Shown here one piece after another: positions 1 through 8,651 of a stretch of 35,891 bases of DNA; position 1 is the stretch's first letter, and each line of letters begins with the position of its first letter. The stretch is from Oscillospiraceae bacterium (GTDB taxonomy: Bacteria > Bacillota > Clostridia > Oscillospirales > Oscillospiraceae). Below the pieces are notes generated by a model. The model made no database searches. It had not been told where the DNA came from and saw only the letters and a program-made list of their open reading frames with translations. Both the position numbers and the translations under genes were made by a program. Location of the stretch: NCBI GenBank assembly GCA_017403885.1, contig JAFRDM010000025.1, positions 1 to 35,891 of the forward strand. The letters run 5' to 3'.

Positions 1-1350
1 GCGGCGCGCGGCCTGCTCGCGCTTGCGGCGCAGATACTTCCTTCGCTGCGCGCGGTAGCGCAGCACCATCGTCAGATAAAGGATCGCGAAAACCGCAAGC
101 ACAACGATCACGGCAATGATCCAGGGGCTCGAAAAGGTCTGGTGGACACGCTGGGTCATGAATTCCTTCTTGGACAGCTCGACCTGCATCGCGTTGACCA
201 GATTGACTTTTCCGAAGCTCTCGCCGTCGATGAGGATCTCGGCCTCTCCGAGCACCGTGCCCGCTTCGATCGGCGCGACGAGCTTCTTCTCGTCGATCTT
301 CGGCTCCAGCACGATCGAGCTGAGCTCCAGATCCTTGGGCAGCAGCAGCGTCACGTCGTTTTGCGGACGGAGGCTGGCATAGGCGCCGGACTCGTCGGCG
401 TGCTCGACCGGCACGCGCGTGACCGTGCTCAGCGAGGAGACTGCCTGGCGATAGCCGAAGCCGTCGAAGGCCCAGTTGTAGAGTCTGATCGTGTCGGTGA
501 AGTTCTCGTACTCTTCGATGCCGGCGTTCAGCCAGCCGTCGCAGCCCATGACCACGGCGAGCAGGCGAACGCCGTCTTTCTCGGCGGTGGAGATCAGGCA
601 GTAGCCCGCCAACTGGGTAAAGCCGGTCTTGACGCCGGCTGCGGCAGGATAGACGTAGCTGCTGCCGTACTCCGAGTCGGCCGTGATCAGAGCGTTGGAA
701 TTGGCGAAGGAGCGCGCCTTGGACAGGTTCGTGGCGGCCATGTCATAGCCGCGGGTGTTGCAGATCTCGGCAAAGAGCGGATGCGTGAGCGCCTCGCGTG
801 TGATGAGATAAAGCTCGTATGCCGTGGTATAGTGGTTTTCGTTGGACAGGCCGTTGGGGTCGGCAAAGTGGGTGTTCGTGCAGCCCAGCTCCGCGGCGCG
901 GCGATTCATCAGCGCCACAAAGTCCGGCACGCTGCCGGAAACGCGGTGGGCCAGGATGTTGCAGGCCTCGTTGGCGCTGTGTACCATCGCGCAGTACAGA
1001 AGATCTTTATAACTGATGACCTCGCCGGGCTGGATGCCGGAGGTGCTGCTGTCGGTGTTGAGACCGGCGAGACAGTCGGCCTGCGCGGTGACCATTTCGT
1101 CGAGCGAGACCTCTTCCCGCTCCAGCGCCTCGACCGCGAGCAGCACCGTCATGATCTTGGTCAAACTGGCCGGCGAGCGCCGCTCGTCCTTGTTCATCTC
1201 ATAGAGCAGTCTCCCGCTGTCGAGATCCGCCAGCACGACGGCCTTCGCGCTGTGCAGCTGCGGCTCGTCCAGCGCGGCGGCGGACGGCGCGAAGAGTGAA
1301 AAAAGCAGGCAGATCGATATTAAAAAAGGAATGATCTTGTTTTTTTTCAT
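1..1350 (-). CDS. D-alanyl-D-alanine carboxypeptidase (PBP5/DacF type), 3' end outside window
   Basis: This enzyme removes the terminal D-Ala from peptidoglycan pentapeptides at the outer face of the membrane. The reading frame starts at an ATG behind a GGGAGAGCAAA ribosome site and is open to the window edge, so 450 codons are visible and the stop is missing. A signal peptide fills about residues 1-26 and ends near SAAA. The three penicillin-binding motifs are intact: SLTK (Ser62/Lys65), SAN (125-127) and KTG (241-243). After a beta-rich C-terminal domain comes one membrane helix (about 408-428), then an Arg/Lys-rich tail. Low-molecular-weight PBPs are often anchored by a C-terminal amphipathic helix, so a full membrane helix with a basic tail is somewhat unusual. 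It is divergent from the response regulator gene. The family call is firm; the exact paralogue (DacA, DacF or DacB-like) is not. Confidence 0.93.
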   Translation of the reverse strand, partial: MKKNKIIPFLISICLLFSLFAPSAAALDEPQLHSAKAVVLADLDSGRLLYEMNKDERRSPASLTKIMTVLLAVEALEREEVSLDEMVTAQADCLAGLNTDSSTSGIQPGEVISYKDLLYCAMVHSANEACNILAHRVSGSVPDFVALMNRRAAELGCTNTHFADPNGLSNENHYTTAYELYLITREALTHPLFAEICNTRGYDMAATNLSKARSFANSNALITADSEYGSSYVYPAAAGVKTGFTQLAGYCLISTAEKDGVRLLAVVMGCDGWLNAGIEEYENFTDTIRLYNWAFDGFGYRQAVSSLSTVTRVPVEHADESGAYASLRPQNDVTLLLPKDLELSSIVLEPKIDEKKLVAPIEAGTVLGEAEILIDGESFGKVNLVNAMQVELSKKEFMTQRVHQTFSSPWIIAVIVVLAVFAILYLTMVLRYRAQRRKYLRRKREQAARR

Positions 1351-1374
1351 TTTGCTCTCCCGTTTTTCACGGAA

Positions 1375-1410
1375 TGTGGTATAGTGTGAAGGGAAGGTTT
1401 GTGGTATAGT
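1375..1410 (+). promoter_or_regulatory. Two tandem extended -10-like repeats upstream of the response regulator
   Basis: The 11-mer TGTGGTATAGT occurs twice, at 1375-1385 and 1400-1410, start to start 25 bases. Each copy has TGnTATAGT, which fits an extended -10 box. No good -35 box lies 16-18 bases upstream of either copy. They may be tandem promoters for 1475 or direct-repeat binding sites for the response regulator itself; the sequence does not decide. Confidence 0.4.
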
Positions 1411-1474
1411 ATTGTTATTATACGGTTTGTGCGTGCAAAATGCAACTGAAATTCATTTCCGGGGAGGACTGCAC

Positions 1475-2158
1475 ATGAAGATCCTGGTCGTTGACGACGA
1501 GGTCCTGCTGGTCAAGGGCATCAAATTCAACCTTGAGAGCGAGGGCTATACCGTGGACTGCTGCTACGACGGCGAGGCGGCCGTCGCCATGGCGCGGGAG
1601 AACGCCTACGATCTGATCATCCTGGATCTGATGATGCCGAAGAAGGATGGGCTGCAGGCCTGTCAGGAGATCCGCGGCTTTTCGACCGTGCCCGTGATCA
1701 TGCTCACGGCACGCAGCGAGAGCGCCGACCTGCTGATGGGCTTCGAATCCGGTGCGGACGACTATGTGACCAAGCCTTTCGATATCCTCGAGCTGAAAGC
1801 CCGCGTGCGCGCGCTGCTTCGCCGCGCCTCGATCACCGTTCCGGCAAGCGCAGTTCCCGCCGTACTGCAGCGCGGCCACATCACGATCGATTCCGAGCGC
1901 CGCAGCGCCTTTAAGGACGGCAAGAGCGTCGAGCTCACGATGAAGGAGTTCGACCTGATCGAGTTCCTGATGAAAAACCCCGGGCGTGTTTACAGCCGCG
2001 AGAACCTGCTCAATCTTGTCTGGGGCTACGACTATCAGGGCGATACGCGCACGGTGGACGTGCACATTCGCCGTCTGCGTGAAAAGCTGGAGATCAACCC
2101 CGCACAGCCCGAGTACATCATCACCAAATGGGGCGTGGGCTATTACTTCGCCGATTGA
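1475..2158 (+). CDS. OmpR/PhoB-family response regulator
   Basis: This is the 227-residue DNA-binding partner of the histidine kinase that follows. The receiver domain (about 1-115) has the acidic pair D7/D8, the phospho-acceptor Asp51 in LILDLMMP, and the conserved Lys in VTKPF. A winged-helix output domain fills about residues 130-225, with the typical segments ELTMKEFDLIEFL and RTVDVHIRRLREKL. The ATG at 1475 was chosen because GGGGAGGA lies 8 bases before it; an upstream in-frame start would add a tail outside the receiver fold. Phosphorylated OmpR-type regulators bind direct repeats as dimers. The signal and target genes are unknown, but a cell-envelope role is plausible given the neighbouring D,D-carboxypeptidase. 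Confidence 0.95.
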   Translation: MKILVVDDEVLLVKGIKFNLESEGYTVDCCYDGEAAVAMARENAYDLIILDLMMPKKDGLQACQEIRGFSTVPVIMLTARSESADLLMGFESGADDYVTKPFDILELKARVRALLRRASITVPASAVPAVLQRGHITIDSERRSAFKDGKSVELTMKEFDLIEFLMKNPGRVYSRENLLNLVWGYDYQGDTRTVDVHIRRLREKLEINPAQPEYIITKWGVGYYFAD

Positions 2159-2177
2159 TCTCGATATACTTCCTTAC

Positions 2178-2204
2178 GGCTCCCCCCCGAAGAGGGGGGA
2201 GGCC
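2178..2204 (+). repeat. GC-rich hairpin between response regulator and kinase
   Basis: CTCCCCCC (2180-2187) and GGGGGGAG (2194-2201) form a perfect 8-bp stem with a 6-base loop, extendable by two pairs past a bulged G. There is no T-run, so it is not a normal terminator. It ends 7 bases before the kinase ribosome site AAAGGA (2211-2216). It may tune kinase level relative to the regulator, or be one copy of a dispersed palindromic repeat. Confidence 0.6.
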
Positions 2205-2223
2205 AGGATGAAAGGAAAAAACC

Positions 2224-3621
2224 ATGCACAGCATCCGCATCCAGCTGCTGGCCTTCATCACGGCCGTGCTGCTGATTTTTCTGGTCATTCTGAATATCTA
2301 CCCTATCACCTCCTCGCGCGATCTGATCTTCGAGGAGAAGAAAAGCGCGCTGTCGGGCCAGGCCGCTGTCGTGGCGTCGTCGCTCTCCGGTCTTGACCGT
2401 CTTGCTCCGGACAGCGTGCGCGAGGTGCTGCAGCTGCTGGATCTCGGCGGCTATTCGCGCACGGTGGTCGCCGGGGCCGACGGCACGGTCGTTTATGACG
2501 ACGCCGCCTCGGCCGGCGGCGCGGCCGACAATGCGGACATCCTCGCCTCGCTGGAGGGCAAGTGCGTCTTCCGCTCGCACTTTACCGAGGAAGCCTTTTT
2601 CAGCTCCTACGCGATGCCCGTCACCAGCCGCGGCACGACGATCGGCGTGGTCTATCTCTGCGAGGAGGACAGCGAACGCGCGGCCGTCATTTCCGACATT
2701 CAATCGCTTCTCATGCGCATCTCGCTGCTCATCGGCGCGGTGGCGCTGCTGTTCGCGGCGCTGTTCTCCTCGGTGCTGCTCAGCCGCATGCGCGAGCTGG
2801 TCCGCTCGATCCGCATCGTAGCCGGCGGCGACTACGCCCATCGGCTTGTGACGCGCGGCCGCGATGAGATCACCGAGCTCGGCGAGGAGTTCAACCAGCT
2901 CACCGAGCGGCTGGAGGACACGGAAAAGCAGCGCCGCCGTTTCGTCTCCGACGCCTCGCACGAGCTGAAAACTCCGCTGGCCTCGATCCGCCTGCTCTCG
3001 GACAGCATCGTGCAGAGCGAGAACATGGACGGCGGGACGATGCGCGAATTTGCCGCCGACATCGGCCACGAGGCCGAGCGGCTGCAGCGCACGACGGAAA
3101 AGCTGCTCGATCTGTCACGCCTCGACGACGATGTGCAGGTGATCGACGAGCCGGTGGACATCAAGCTGACGACGGTGGACGCGCTCTCCGTACTGCGTCC
3201 GCTTGCGGAGGAAAAGGGCGTGAAGATCCGCTGTGAGCTTGAGGACGGCTGCGTCGTGATGGCAAATACCGACGACATGTTCCACATCGTGTTCAATCTG
3301 ATGGAGAACGCGGTGAAATACAACGTTCCGGGAGGCTCCGTGCTGGTGAAAACGGCGACGGAGGACGACAGGATCGTGCTCAGCGTGTCGGATACCGGCA
3401 TCGGCATCCCGGAGGAGGATCGGCTGAATATCTTCGCCCGCTTTTACCGGGTGGACAAGGCCCGGTCGCGCGCCTCGGGCGGCAGCGGTCTGGGCCTGAG
3501 CATCGTACACGACGCGGTACTCGCGCACGGCGGCACGATCGCCGTCGGTCAAAATAAACCGCAGGGCTCCGTCTTTATCGTGAGCTTCCCGCGGCCCACA
3601 TCGGAGGAAACAGGGATATGA
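2224..3621 (+). CDS. Sensor histidine kinase with HAMP domain
   Basis: A 465-residue membrane kinase that should phosphorylate the response regulator encoded just upstream. A first membrane helix (about 7-28) is followed by an extracytoplasmic domain of some 135 residues that looks like a small PAS/Cache-type sensor. A second helix spans about 163-185 and a HAMP linker about 186-238. The HisKA segment ASHELKTPLAS carries the phospho-acceptor His246. The HATPase domain shows an N box (FNLMENAVKYN), DTGIGIP and GSGLGLSIV. The start has AAAGGA 7 bases upstream. The stop overlaps the next ATG (ATGA at 3618-3621), so the aminopeptidase is translationally coupled. The topology resembles PhoR/ResE-type kinases; the ligand is unknown. 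Confidence 0.94.
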   Translation: MHSIRIQLLAFITAVLLIFLVILNIYPITSSRDLIFEEKKSALSGQAAVVASSLSGLDRLAPDSVREVLQLLDLGGYSRTVVAGADGTVVYDDAASAGGAADNADILASLEGKCVFRSHFTEEAFFSSYAMPVTSRGTTIGVVYLCEEDSERAAVISDIQSLLMRISLLIGAVALLFAALFSSVLLSRMRELVRSIRIVAGGDYAHRLVTRGRDEITELGEEFNQLTERLEDTEKQRRRFVSDASHELKTPLASIRLLSDSIVQSENMDGGTMREFAADIGHEAERLQRTTEKLLDLSRLDDDVQVIDEPVDIKLTTVDALSVLRPLAEEKGVKIRCELEDGCVVMANTDDMFHIVFNLMENAVKYNVPGGSVLVKTATEDDRIVLSVSDTGIGIPEEDRLNIFARFYRVDKARSRASGGSGLGLSIVHDAVLAHGGTIAVGQNKPQGSVFIVSFPRPTSEETGI

Positions 3622-4700
3622 ACAACATCGCACGCATTCAGGAGGCGCTGATCCGCAGGGGTTTGGACGCGATCCTCCTCACCGACGAGAAAAACCAGCG
3701 CTACGCCGCAGGCTTCCCCTTTACCGACGGAGCGGTCCTGGTCGGGCGGGACAAGGCCTGGCTGCTGACCGACTCGCGCTATATCGAGGCGGCCGAAAAG
3801 GCCGCGGGCGGCTGCTGCGCGGTGCAGATGTTCGACCGCGAGCACAGCCTGAACGATCTGCTGCGCGGCGCGCTCAGGGAGTGCGGGGCCGAAAAGGTCG
3901 CCGCGGAGGATGAGAAGATGAGCCACGCGCGCTGGAGCGCCGCGGAAAAGGCGCTCGGTCTCACGCTGCTGCCCGCAGGCGGTCTGATGGGCGAGCTGCG
4001 CGCCTCGAAGAACGAGGAGGAGATCGCCTGCATGATCCGCGCCCAGCGCATCAGCGAAAAGGCGCTCGAGGAGGTCCTGCCCCTCATCCGCCCGGGCATG
4101 ACCGAGAAGGAGGTCATGGCCGAGCTCGTGTATCACATGCTCAGGAACGGCAGCGAGGGCAATTCCTTCGATCCCATCGTCGTCACGGGCGCGAACACCT
4201 CGATGCCCCACGGCGTGCCGGGTGATACCGTCATCCGCGAGGGCGATTTCGTGACGATGGATTTCGGCAGTCTCTCGGGCGGCTATTGCTCGGACATGAC
4301 GCGCACCGTGGCCGTCGGATACGCGACCGAGGAGATGCGGCGCGTCTATGAGATCGTGCTCGAGGCGCAGCTGGCCGGCATCGCCGCCGCGCGCTCGGGC
4401 ATCCCCGGCAAGGTCATCGATCTGGCCGCGCGCGAAGTGATCGAAAAGGCCGGCTACGGGCCGTATTTCGGCCACGGCTTCGGCCACAGTCTCGGTCTCG
4501 ACATCCACGAGCCGCCGATGGCGGGCCCGCGCGGCGAAGCGCCGATGGCCGTGAACGACGTCTGCTCGGCCGAGCCGGGCATCTATCTGCCCGGGAAGTT
4601 CGGCGTGCGCATCGAGGACGTCATGATCATCCGCCCCGAGGGAGCCGAAGTCATTACCAAAGCCCCGAAGACGGAGCTGATCGTGCTCGGCGGCCGATGA
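3618..4700 (+). CDS. M24-family Xaa-Pro aminopeptidase
   Basis: A cytosolic two-metal peptidase of 360 residues that removes N-terminal residues preceding proline. The N-terminal creatinase-like domain (about 1-125) has DAILLTDEKNQRYAAGF. The pita-bread catalytic domain shows the expected metal ligands: the Asp pair in VTMDFGSLSGGYCSDMTRT, the His in GHGFGHSLGLDIHE, and the two Glu in SAEPGIYLPG and GVRIEDV. The length is normal for the short bacterial PepP/YqhT/PapA type. GGAGG lies about 11 bases before the ATG, and the gene overlaps the kinase stop by 4 bases. In many Firmicutes this peptidase sits immediately before efp, as here. Confidence 0.93.
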   Translation: MNNIARIQEALIRRGLDAILLTDEKNQRYAAGFPFTDGAVLVGRDKAWLLTDSRYIEAAEKAAGGCCAVQMFDREHSLNDLLRGALRECGAEKVAAEDEKMSHARWSAAEKALGLTLLPAGGLMGELRASKNEEEIACMIRAQRISEKALEEVLPLIRPGMTEKEVMAELVYHMLRNGSEGNSFDPIVVTGANTSMPHGVPGDTVIREGDFVTMDFGSLSGGYCSDMTRTVAVGYATEEMRRVYEIVLEAQLAGIAAARSGIPGKVIDLAAREVIEKAGYGPYFGHGFGHSLGLDIHEPPMAGPRGEAPMAVNDVCSAEPGIYLPGKFGVRIEDVMIIRPEGAEVITKAPKTELIVLGGR

Positions 4701-4723
4701 AGGCCGCGCACGAAGAAAAACTC

Positions 4724-4752
4724 TTGCAAAAGCGCTGAAAATACTGTAAAAT
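4724..4752 (+). promoter_or_regulatory. Promoter of efp
   Basis: TTGCAA (4724-4729) and TAAAAT (4747-4752) are separated by exactly 17 bases, a good sigma-A-type promoter. It lies 54 bases before the efp start codon. Confidence 0.7.
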
Positions 4753-4805
4753 ATATCAGCTAAAGCATTTCAACAGAAAAAACTATCTATCGGGAGGTTC
4801 CCCTT

Positions 4806-5366
4806 ATGATTACTGCAGGCGATTTCAGAAACGGCGTTACCTTTGAAATGGACGGCCAGGTCATGCAGGTCGTCGAATTCCAGCACGTCAAGCCCGGCAA
4901 GGGCGCCGCTTTCGTCCGTACCAAGATGAAGAACGTCATCACCGGCGCCGTGACCGAGACGTCCTTCAACCCCACCGCCAAGTTTGAGAACGCGACGGTC
5001 GACCGCGTCACCATGGAGTATCTCTACAACGACGGCGATCTGTACTACTTCATGAATCCCGAGACCTATGATCAGGAGCCCGTGAACGCCTCCATCCTCG
5101 GCGACAACTTCAAGTTCGTCAAGGAGAACATGGAGTGCACCATCTACTCCTACAAGGGCAAGGTCTTCAACGTCGAGCCTCCCTTCTTTGTCGTACTCGA
5201 AGTCACCGAGACCGATCCCGGCTTTGCCGGCAACACCGCCACCAACGCCACGAAGCCCGCGACGCTCGAGACCGGCGCCGAGATCAAGGTCCCGCTCTTC
5301 ATCGAGCGCGGTGAAAAGATCCGCGTCGACACCCGCACCGGCGAGTATCTGGAGCGCGCGAAGTAA
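4806..5366 (+). CDS. efp: Translation elongation factor P
   Basis: EF-P binds between the P and E sites of the ribosome and relieves stalling at polyproline stretches. The 186-residue length is standard. Domain I has the loop [10 protein letters not shown] with Lys32 at its tip, the position modified in Bacillus EF-P. Domain II contains [13 protein letters not shown]-type sequence, and domain III ends with [22 protein letters not shown], the family signature. GGGAGG lies about 8 bases before the ATG. No EpmA-type lysyl ligase is visible nearby, so the Lys is probably unmodified or modified by a pathway encoded elsewhere. Confidence 0.98.
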   Translation: MITAGDFRNGVTFEMDGQVMQVVEFQHVKPGKGAAFVRTKMKNVITGAVTETSFNPTAKFENATVDRVTMEYLYNDGDLYYFMNPETYDQEPVNASILGDNFKFVKENMECTIYSYKGKVFNVEPPFFVVLEVTETDPGFAGNTATNATKPATLETGAEIKVPLFIERGEKIRVDTRTGEYLERAK

Positions 5367-5415
5367 GATTGTCCGCCCTTTTTCCCTGCCGACTCAATAA
5401 AGGAGGAGAGAAGCT

Positions 5416-5922
5416 ATGACGATCGTAGAAAAAGCCGCCTATCTCAAGGGCCTTTGTGAAGGTCTGGGCGTCGATCCCGAGTCCCGCGACGGGAAGCTTT
5501 GGGGCGCGCTCAACGATCTGCTTTCCGACATGGCGCACGAGATCGAGGATCTCCAGTCCGGCTCGCTGGACTTTGCCGACACGCTCGACGAGTTCGGTGA
5601 CGAGCTGAGCTATCTTGAGGATCTGACCTGCGGTCTCGACCGTCCGGAGGATATGGACGACGAGTTCTGTTCCGGCGACTGCGGCAGCTGCGCTCTCGAC
5701 TGCTCCTCCGACGGGGAGGACGAGAGCGGCGCAGGCGAGGACGAGGAAGAAGAGGAAGAAGACGACGAGGAGCTCAGCTATGACGGCGTGCTCTATGACG
5801 TCAAGTGTCCCGTCTGCGGTGAGGAGATCACCTTCGACGAGGACACGCTCGAGGAGGGCTCGATCGTCTGTCCCAAGTGCGGCGAGACGCTGGAATTCGA
5901 CCTCTCCGGCGAGGATAAATAA
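5416..5922 (+). CDS. CD1247-type N-terminal domain protein with C-terminal zinc ribbon
   Basis: A 168-residue protein of unknown function, common in Clostridia directly after efp. The N-terminal part (about 1-80) is the helical, acidic domain seen in the family named after Clostridioides difficile CD1247, opening with EKAAYLKGLCEGLGVD. A very acidic low-complexity linker (about 92-120, a long Glu/Asp run) follows. The C-terminus is a zinc ribbon with two CPxCGE knuckles about 24 residues apart. A second Cys group (CSGDCGSCALDC, about 88-99) precedes the acidic tract and could bind another metal. AGGAGG is 9 bases before the ATG. It probably shares the efp transcript, since there is no terminator between them. 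Confidence 0.85.
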   Translation: MTIVEKAAYLKGLCEGLGVDPESRDGKLWGALNDLLSDMAHEIEDLQSGSLDFADTLDEFGDELSYLEDLTCGLDRPEDMDDEFCSGDCGSCALDCSSDGEDESGAGEDEEEEEEDDEELSYDGVLYDVKCPVCGEEITFDEDTLEEGSIVCPKCGETLEFDLSGEDK

Positions 5923-5934
5923 CGAACGCGCAAA

Positions 5935-5966
5935 AGCGCGGCGGGATATCTCCCGCCGCGCTTTTT
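5935..5966 (+). terminator. Intrinsic terminator after the zinc-ribbon gene
   Basis: GCGCGGCGGGA (5936-5946) pairs perfectly with TCCCGCCGCGC (5951-5961), followed by a T-run. It ends the efp transcript. Confidence 0.92.
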
Positions 5967-5969
5967 CCT

Positions 5970-5997
5970 TTGCATTCGGCCGATATGATGTTATAAT
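5970..5997 (+). promoter_or_regulatory. Promoter of rarA
   Basis: TTGCAT (5970-5975), a 16-base spacer and a consensus TATAAT (5992-5997) preceded by TGn (extended -10). It starts immediately after the preceding terminator. Confidence 0.85.
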
Positions 5998-6024
5998 AAA
6001 AAAAACTTACCCCGGAGGTGGGAC

Positions 6025-7275
6025 ATGTACAAGCCGCTGGCGGATGAGATCCGCCCCAAAAATCTGGACGACGTCGTCGGCCAGCAGCATATCCTCGCCC
6101 CGGGCGGCATGCTGCGCCGCATCGTCGAGTCCGGCCGGATCCCGAATATGATCTTTTACGGCCCCTCCGGCACCGGCAAGACCACGGTGGCGCGCATCAT
6201 CGCCGAAAAGACGAACCGCACGCTGCGCAAGCTCAACGCCACCACCTCCGGCATCGCCGACATCAAGGCCATCATCTCCGAGCTCGACACCCTGCTCACG
6301 CCGGGCGGCGTGCTGCTGTATCTCGACGAGATCCAGTATTTCAACAAGAAACAGCAGCAGAGCCTGCTGGAGTTCATCGAGGACGGACGCATCACGCTCA
6401 TCGCCTCGACAACGGAAAACCCCTATTTCTGCGTCTTCGGCGCGGTTTTGAGCCGCTCGACGGTCTTCGAGTTCAAGCCCGTCTCCGCTGCCGACGTGAA
6501 GACGGCGGCGGCGCGGGCCGTCGCCATCCTCAACGAGCGCGAGGGAGAACAGCTCTGCTTCGACGACGAGGTGCTCTCATATATCGCCGCCTCCTGCGGG
6601 GGCGACGTGCGAAAGGCCATGAACGCTGTCGAGCTGCTCTATACGGCCGCCCCCGCAGGCGGCTCCGTCACGATGGAGGACGCGCGGGCCATCACCCAGC
6701 GCAGCGCCATGCGATACGACCGCGAAGGAGACGAGCATTTCGACTGCCTCTCCGCGCTGATGAAATCCCTGCGCGGCTCCGACCCCGACGCGGCGCTGCA
6801 TTATCTCGCGCGGCTTCTGGAGGTCGGCGATCTCATCGGCGCCTGCCGCCGTATCCTCTGCTCGGCCAGCGAGGACATCGGCCTTGCCTATCCCCAGGCC
6901 GTGTCTGTCGTGAAGGCCTGTGTGGACAGCGCGCTGCAGCTCGGTCTGCCCGAGGGGCGGCTGCCCCTGGCTGAGGCCTGCATCTTTCTTGCCACGCTGC
7001 CGAAGTCGAATACCGCCTGCGTGGCCATCGACGCCGCGCTTGCGGACGTGCGCGCGGGCCATATCGGCTCGATCCCGCGCGAGCTTCAGAACGTCCACGC
7101 CGACGGCGCGGGCTTCGAGCGCGAGCAGGGCTATCTCTACCCGCACGATTTCCCGCACCGCTGGGTGAAACAGCAGTATCTGCCCGACGAGCTGAGGGAT
7201 CGCCGTTATTACGAATACGGCGACAACAAGACCGAGCAGGCCGCCAAGCGCTATTGGGAGGAGATCAAGGGCTGA
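6025..7275 (+). CDS. rarA: Replication-associated recombination protein A (MgsA/RarA AAA+ ATPase)
   Basis: RarA is a clamp-loader-like ATPase acting at stalled replication forks. The 416-residue protein begins with PLADEIRPKNLDDVVGQ, typical of RarA/RuvB relatives. Walker A is GPSGTGKTT (46-54), Walker B is LLYLDEI with Asp101/Glu102, and sensor 1 lies in IASTTENP. The C-terminal half has the MgsA tetramerisation region, including SEDIGLAYPQA and RELQNVHADG followed by YLYPHDFP, a signature of the family. GGAGGTGGGAC precedes the ATG. The stop codon overlaps the next ATG (TGATG), coupling it to the DUF951 gene. Confidence 0.96.
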   Translation: MYKPLADEIRPKNLDDVVGQQHILAPGGMLRRIVESGRIPNMIFYGPSGTGKTTVARIIAEKTNRTLRKLNATTSGIADIKAIISELDTLLTPGGVLLYLDEIQYFNKKQQQSLLEFIEDGRITLIASTTENPYFCVFGAVLSRSTVFEFKPVSAADVKTAAARAVAILNEREGEQLCFDDEVLSYIAASCGGDVRKAMNAVELLYTAAPAGGSVTMEDARAITQRSAMRYDREGDEHFDCLSALMKSLRGSDPDAALHYLARLLEVGDLIGACRRILCSASEDIGLAYPQAVSVVKACVDSALQLGLPEGRLPLAEACIFLATLPKSNTACVAIDAALADVRAGHIGSIPRELQNVHADGAGFEREQGYLYPHDFPHRWVKQQYLPDELRDRRYYEYGDNKTEQAAKRYWEEIKG

Positions 7276-7466
7276 TGGATATCCGTGTCGGAGACGTGCT
7301 GACGATGAAAAAGCCCCATCCCTGCGGAAGCAGGGACTGGGATGTGCTGCGCGTCGGCGCGGATTTTCGTCTGCGCTGCCGCGGCTGCGGCCGCGAGGTC
7401 ATGGGGCCGCGCGTGAAATTTGAAAAAAACGTCCGAAGGATCGAACGGACGGAGGAAGCTCCCTGA
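7275..7466 (+). CDS. DUF951 family small protein
   Basis: A 63-residue protein of unknown function that starts one base inside the rarA stop (TGATG), so it is probably translated by reinitiation. The sequence fits DUF951: it opens with DIRVGDVLTMKKPHPCGS and contains CRGCGREVMGPR. Three Cys (in PCGS and CRGC) could form a small zinc site. The basic, compact composition suggests nucleic acid binding, but this is inference only. Confidence 0.9.
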   Translation: MDIRVGDVLTMKKPHPCGSRDWDVLRVGADFRLRCRGCGREVMGPRVKFEKNVRRIERTEEAP

Positions 7467-7485
7467 CTGCGGACAAAAATAAAGC

Positions 7486-7522
7486 ACAAAAAGAAGACCT
7501 CTTCAAGAGGTCTTCTTTTTGT
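7486..7522. terminator. Bidirectional terminator between DUF951 and the M42 peptidase
   Basis: A perfect 16-bp inverted repeat (7486-7501 with 7507-7522) has an A-run on one flank and a T-run on the other. It can terminate transcripts from both convergent genes. Confidence 0.93.
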
Positions 7523-7542
7523 ACGCGCTCTCCTCTGTCCGC

Positions 7543-8571
7543 TCAGCGGTCGATATAGGCCATCAGAAGCTCGTAGGTATTGCGCAGGCCGTCGATGTGT
7601 GTGCGCTCATAGCCGTGGCTGTTGGCGGTGCCGGGGCCTATGGCCGCGTGGCGCAGATCGTGTCCGGCAAGGATACTGCCGTCGCAGTCGGTGCCGTAGT
7701 GCGGCGTAAAGATGTCCATCACATAGTCCACGCCCGCCGCGATCGCGGCCTCACGCAGCTCGCAGCTCATGCCCCAGTGGTAAGGGAAGCGCGAGTCCTT
7801 GGCGAAGATCGAGACCTTGTGTTCGTCGGAGTTCTGGTCCGGCCCCGTGGGGGCGATGTCGATGGCGAGGATATCCTTCACGCCCTCGGGCAGCCAGGTC
7901 GTGCCGTGGCCGATCTCCTCGTACACCGCGAAGCAGGCCAGCACCCGGCGGCGCGGACGAAGGCTGCGGCGGCTGAGCTCGCGGATCGCCGTGAGCAGCA
8001 CGGCGGCGCAGGCCTTGTCGTCGACAAAGCGGGACTTGATATAGCCGTTTGCAAAAGTACAGCGCGGCTCAAGCGCGATGACGTCGCCCGTCTCGACGCC
8101 CAGGCGCCGGGTCTGTTCCGCGCTCCTGACGTCCTCGTCGAGCACGACGCATACGTTGCTGCGAAAATCGGGGGGCACCGTGCGCAGCTCCTCCTCCGTG
8201 ACATGGATGGAGTTCGGCGTACGGCAGACCGTGCCGGTGAAGACTTTGCCTTCGCGCGTGTGGATTCGTACGTTCTCGCCCATGCAGTAGAAGGGATAGA
8301 GCCCGCCCACGGGACAGACGTTCAGCGTTCCGTCGGCGTTGAGGTGACGAACCATCAGGCCTATGTCGTCAAGATGCGCCGTGACGGCCAGCGTCTCGTC
8401 CTCTCCGCCCAAATCCGCGATCACGCCGCCCTTGCGCAGCAGCGTATAGGGCACGCCGAGCTCGTCGAGCATCGCGCAGACGAGCGACTGCACCTCTTCA
8501 TACTGGCCGGTCGTGCTGTCGGCGCGCAGGAGCTTTTCAAAGGTCTCAAGGCAGTATTTTTCGTCAAACAT
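7543..8571 (-). CDS. M42-family metallo-aminopeptidase
   Basis: A 342-residue cytosolic dinuclear metal peptidase of the M42 (glutamyl aminopeptidase/tetrahedral aminopeptidase) family. Visible metal ligands include His66 and Asp68 in VTAHLDDIG, the Asp of FVDDKACAA, the Glu pair in YEEIGHG, the Asp in LAIDIAPTG and a C-terminal His in ERTHIDGLRNTY. The inserted beta domain lies about 75-165. The start at 8571 is preferred because AAGGA lies just upstream; the frame stays open for 63 more codons but that extension is Arg-rich and resembles no family member. It is the last gene of the minus-strand group and ends at the shared terminator. Confidence 0.93.
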   Translation of the reverse strand: MFDEKYCLETFEKLLRADSTTGQYEEVQSLVCAMLDELGVPYTLLRKGGVIADLGGEDETLAVTAHLDDIGLMVRHLNADGTLNVCPVGGLYPFYCMGENVRIHTREGKVFTGTVCRTPNSIHVTEEELRTVPPDFRSNVCVVLDEDVRSAEQTRRLGVETGDVIALEPRCTFANGYIKSRFVDDKACAAVLLTAIRELSRRSLRPRRRVLACFAVYEEIGHGTTWLPEGVKDILAIDIAPTGPDQNSDEHKVSIFAKDSRFPYHWGMSCELREAAIAAGVDYVMDIFTPHYGTDCDGSILAGHDLRHAAIGPGTANSHGYERTHIDGLRNTYELLMAYIDR

Positions 8572-8651
8572 ATCCTTGCTTCCTCGCTTTGTATTGTTGT
8601 CGGATGGAAATATTGTAGCCTTTCGTCCGGCGGATTGCAAGAGCGCTCCGC

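Noticed and set aside
142-1299. A long plus-strand open frame opposite the D,D-carboxypeptidase
   Set aside because: It has no protein-like family pattern and is fully explained as the antisense of a well-matched penicillin-binding protein.
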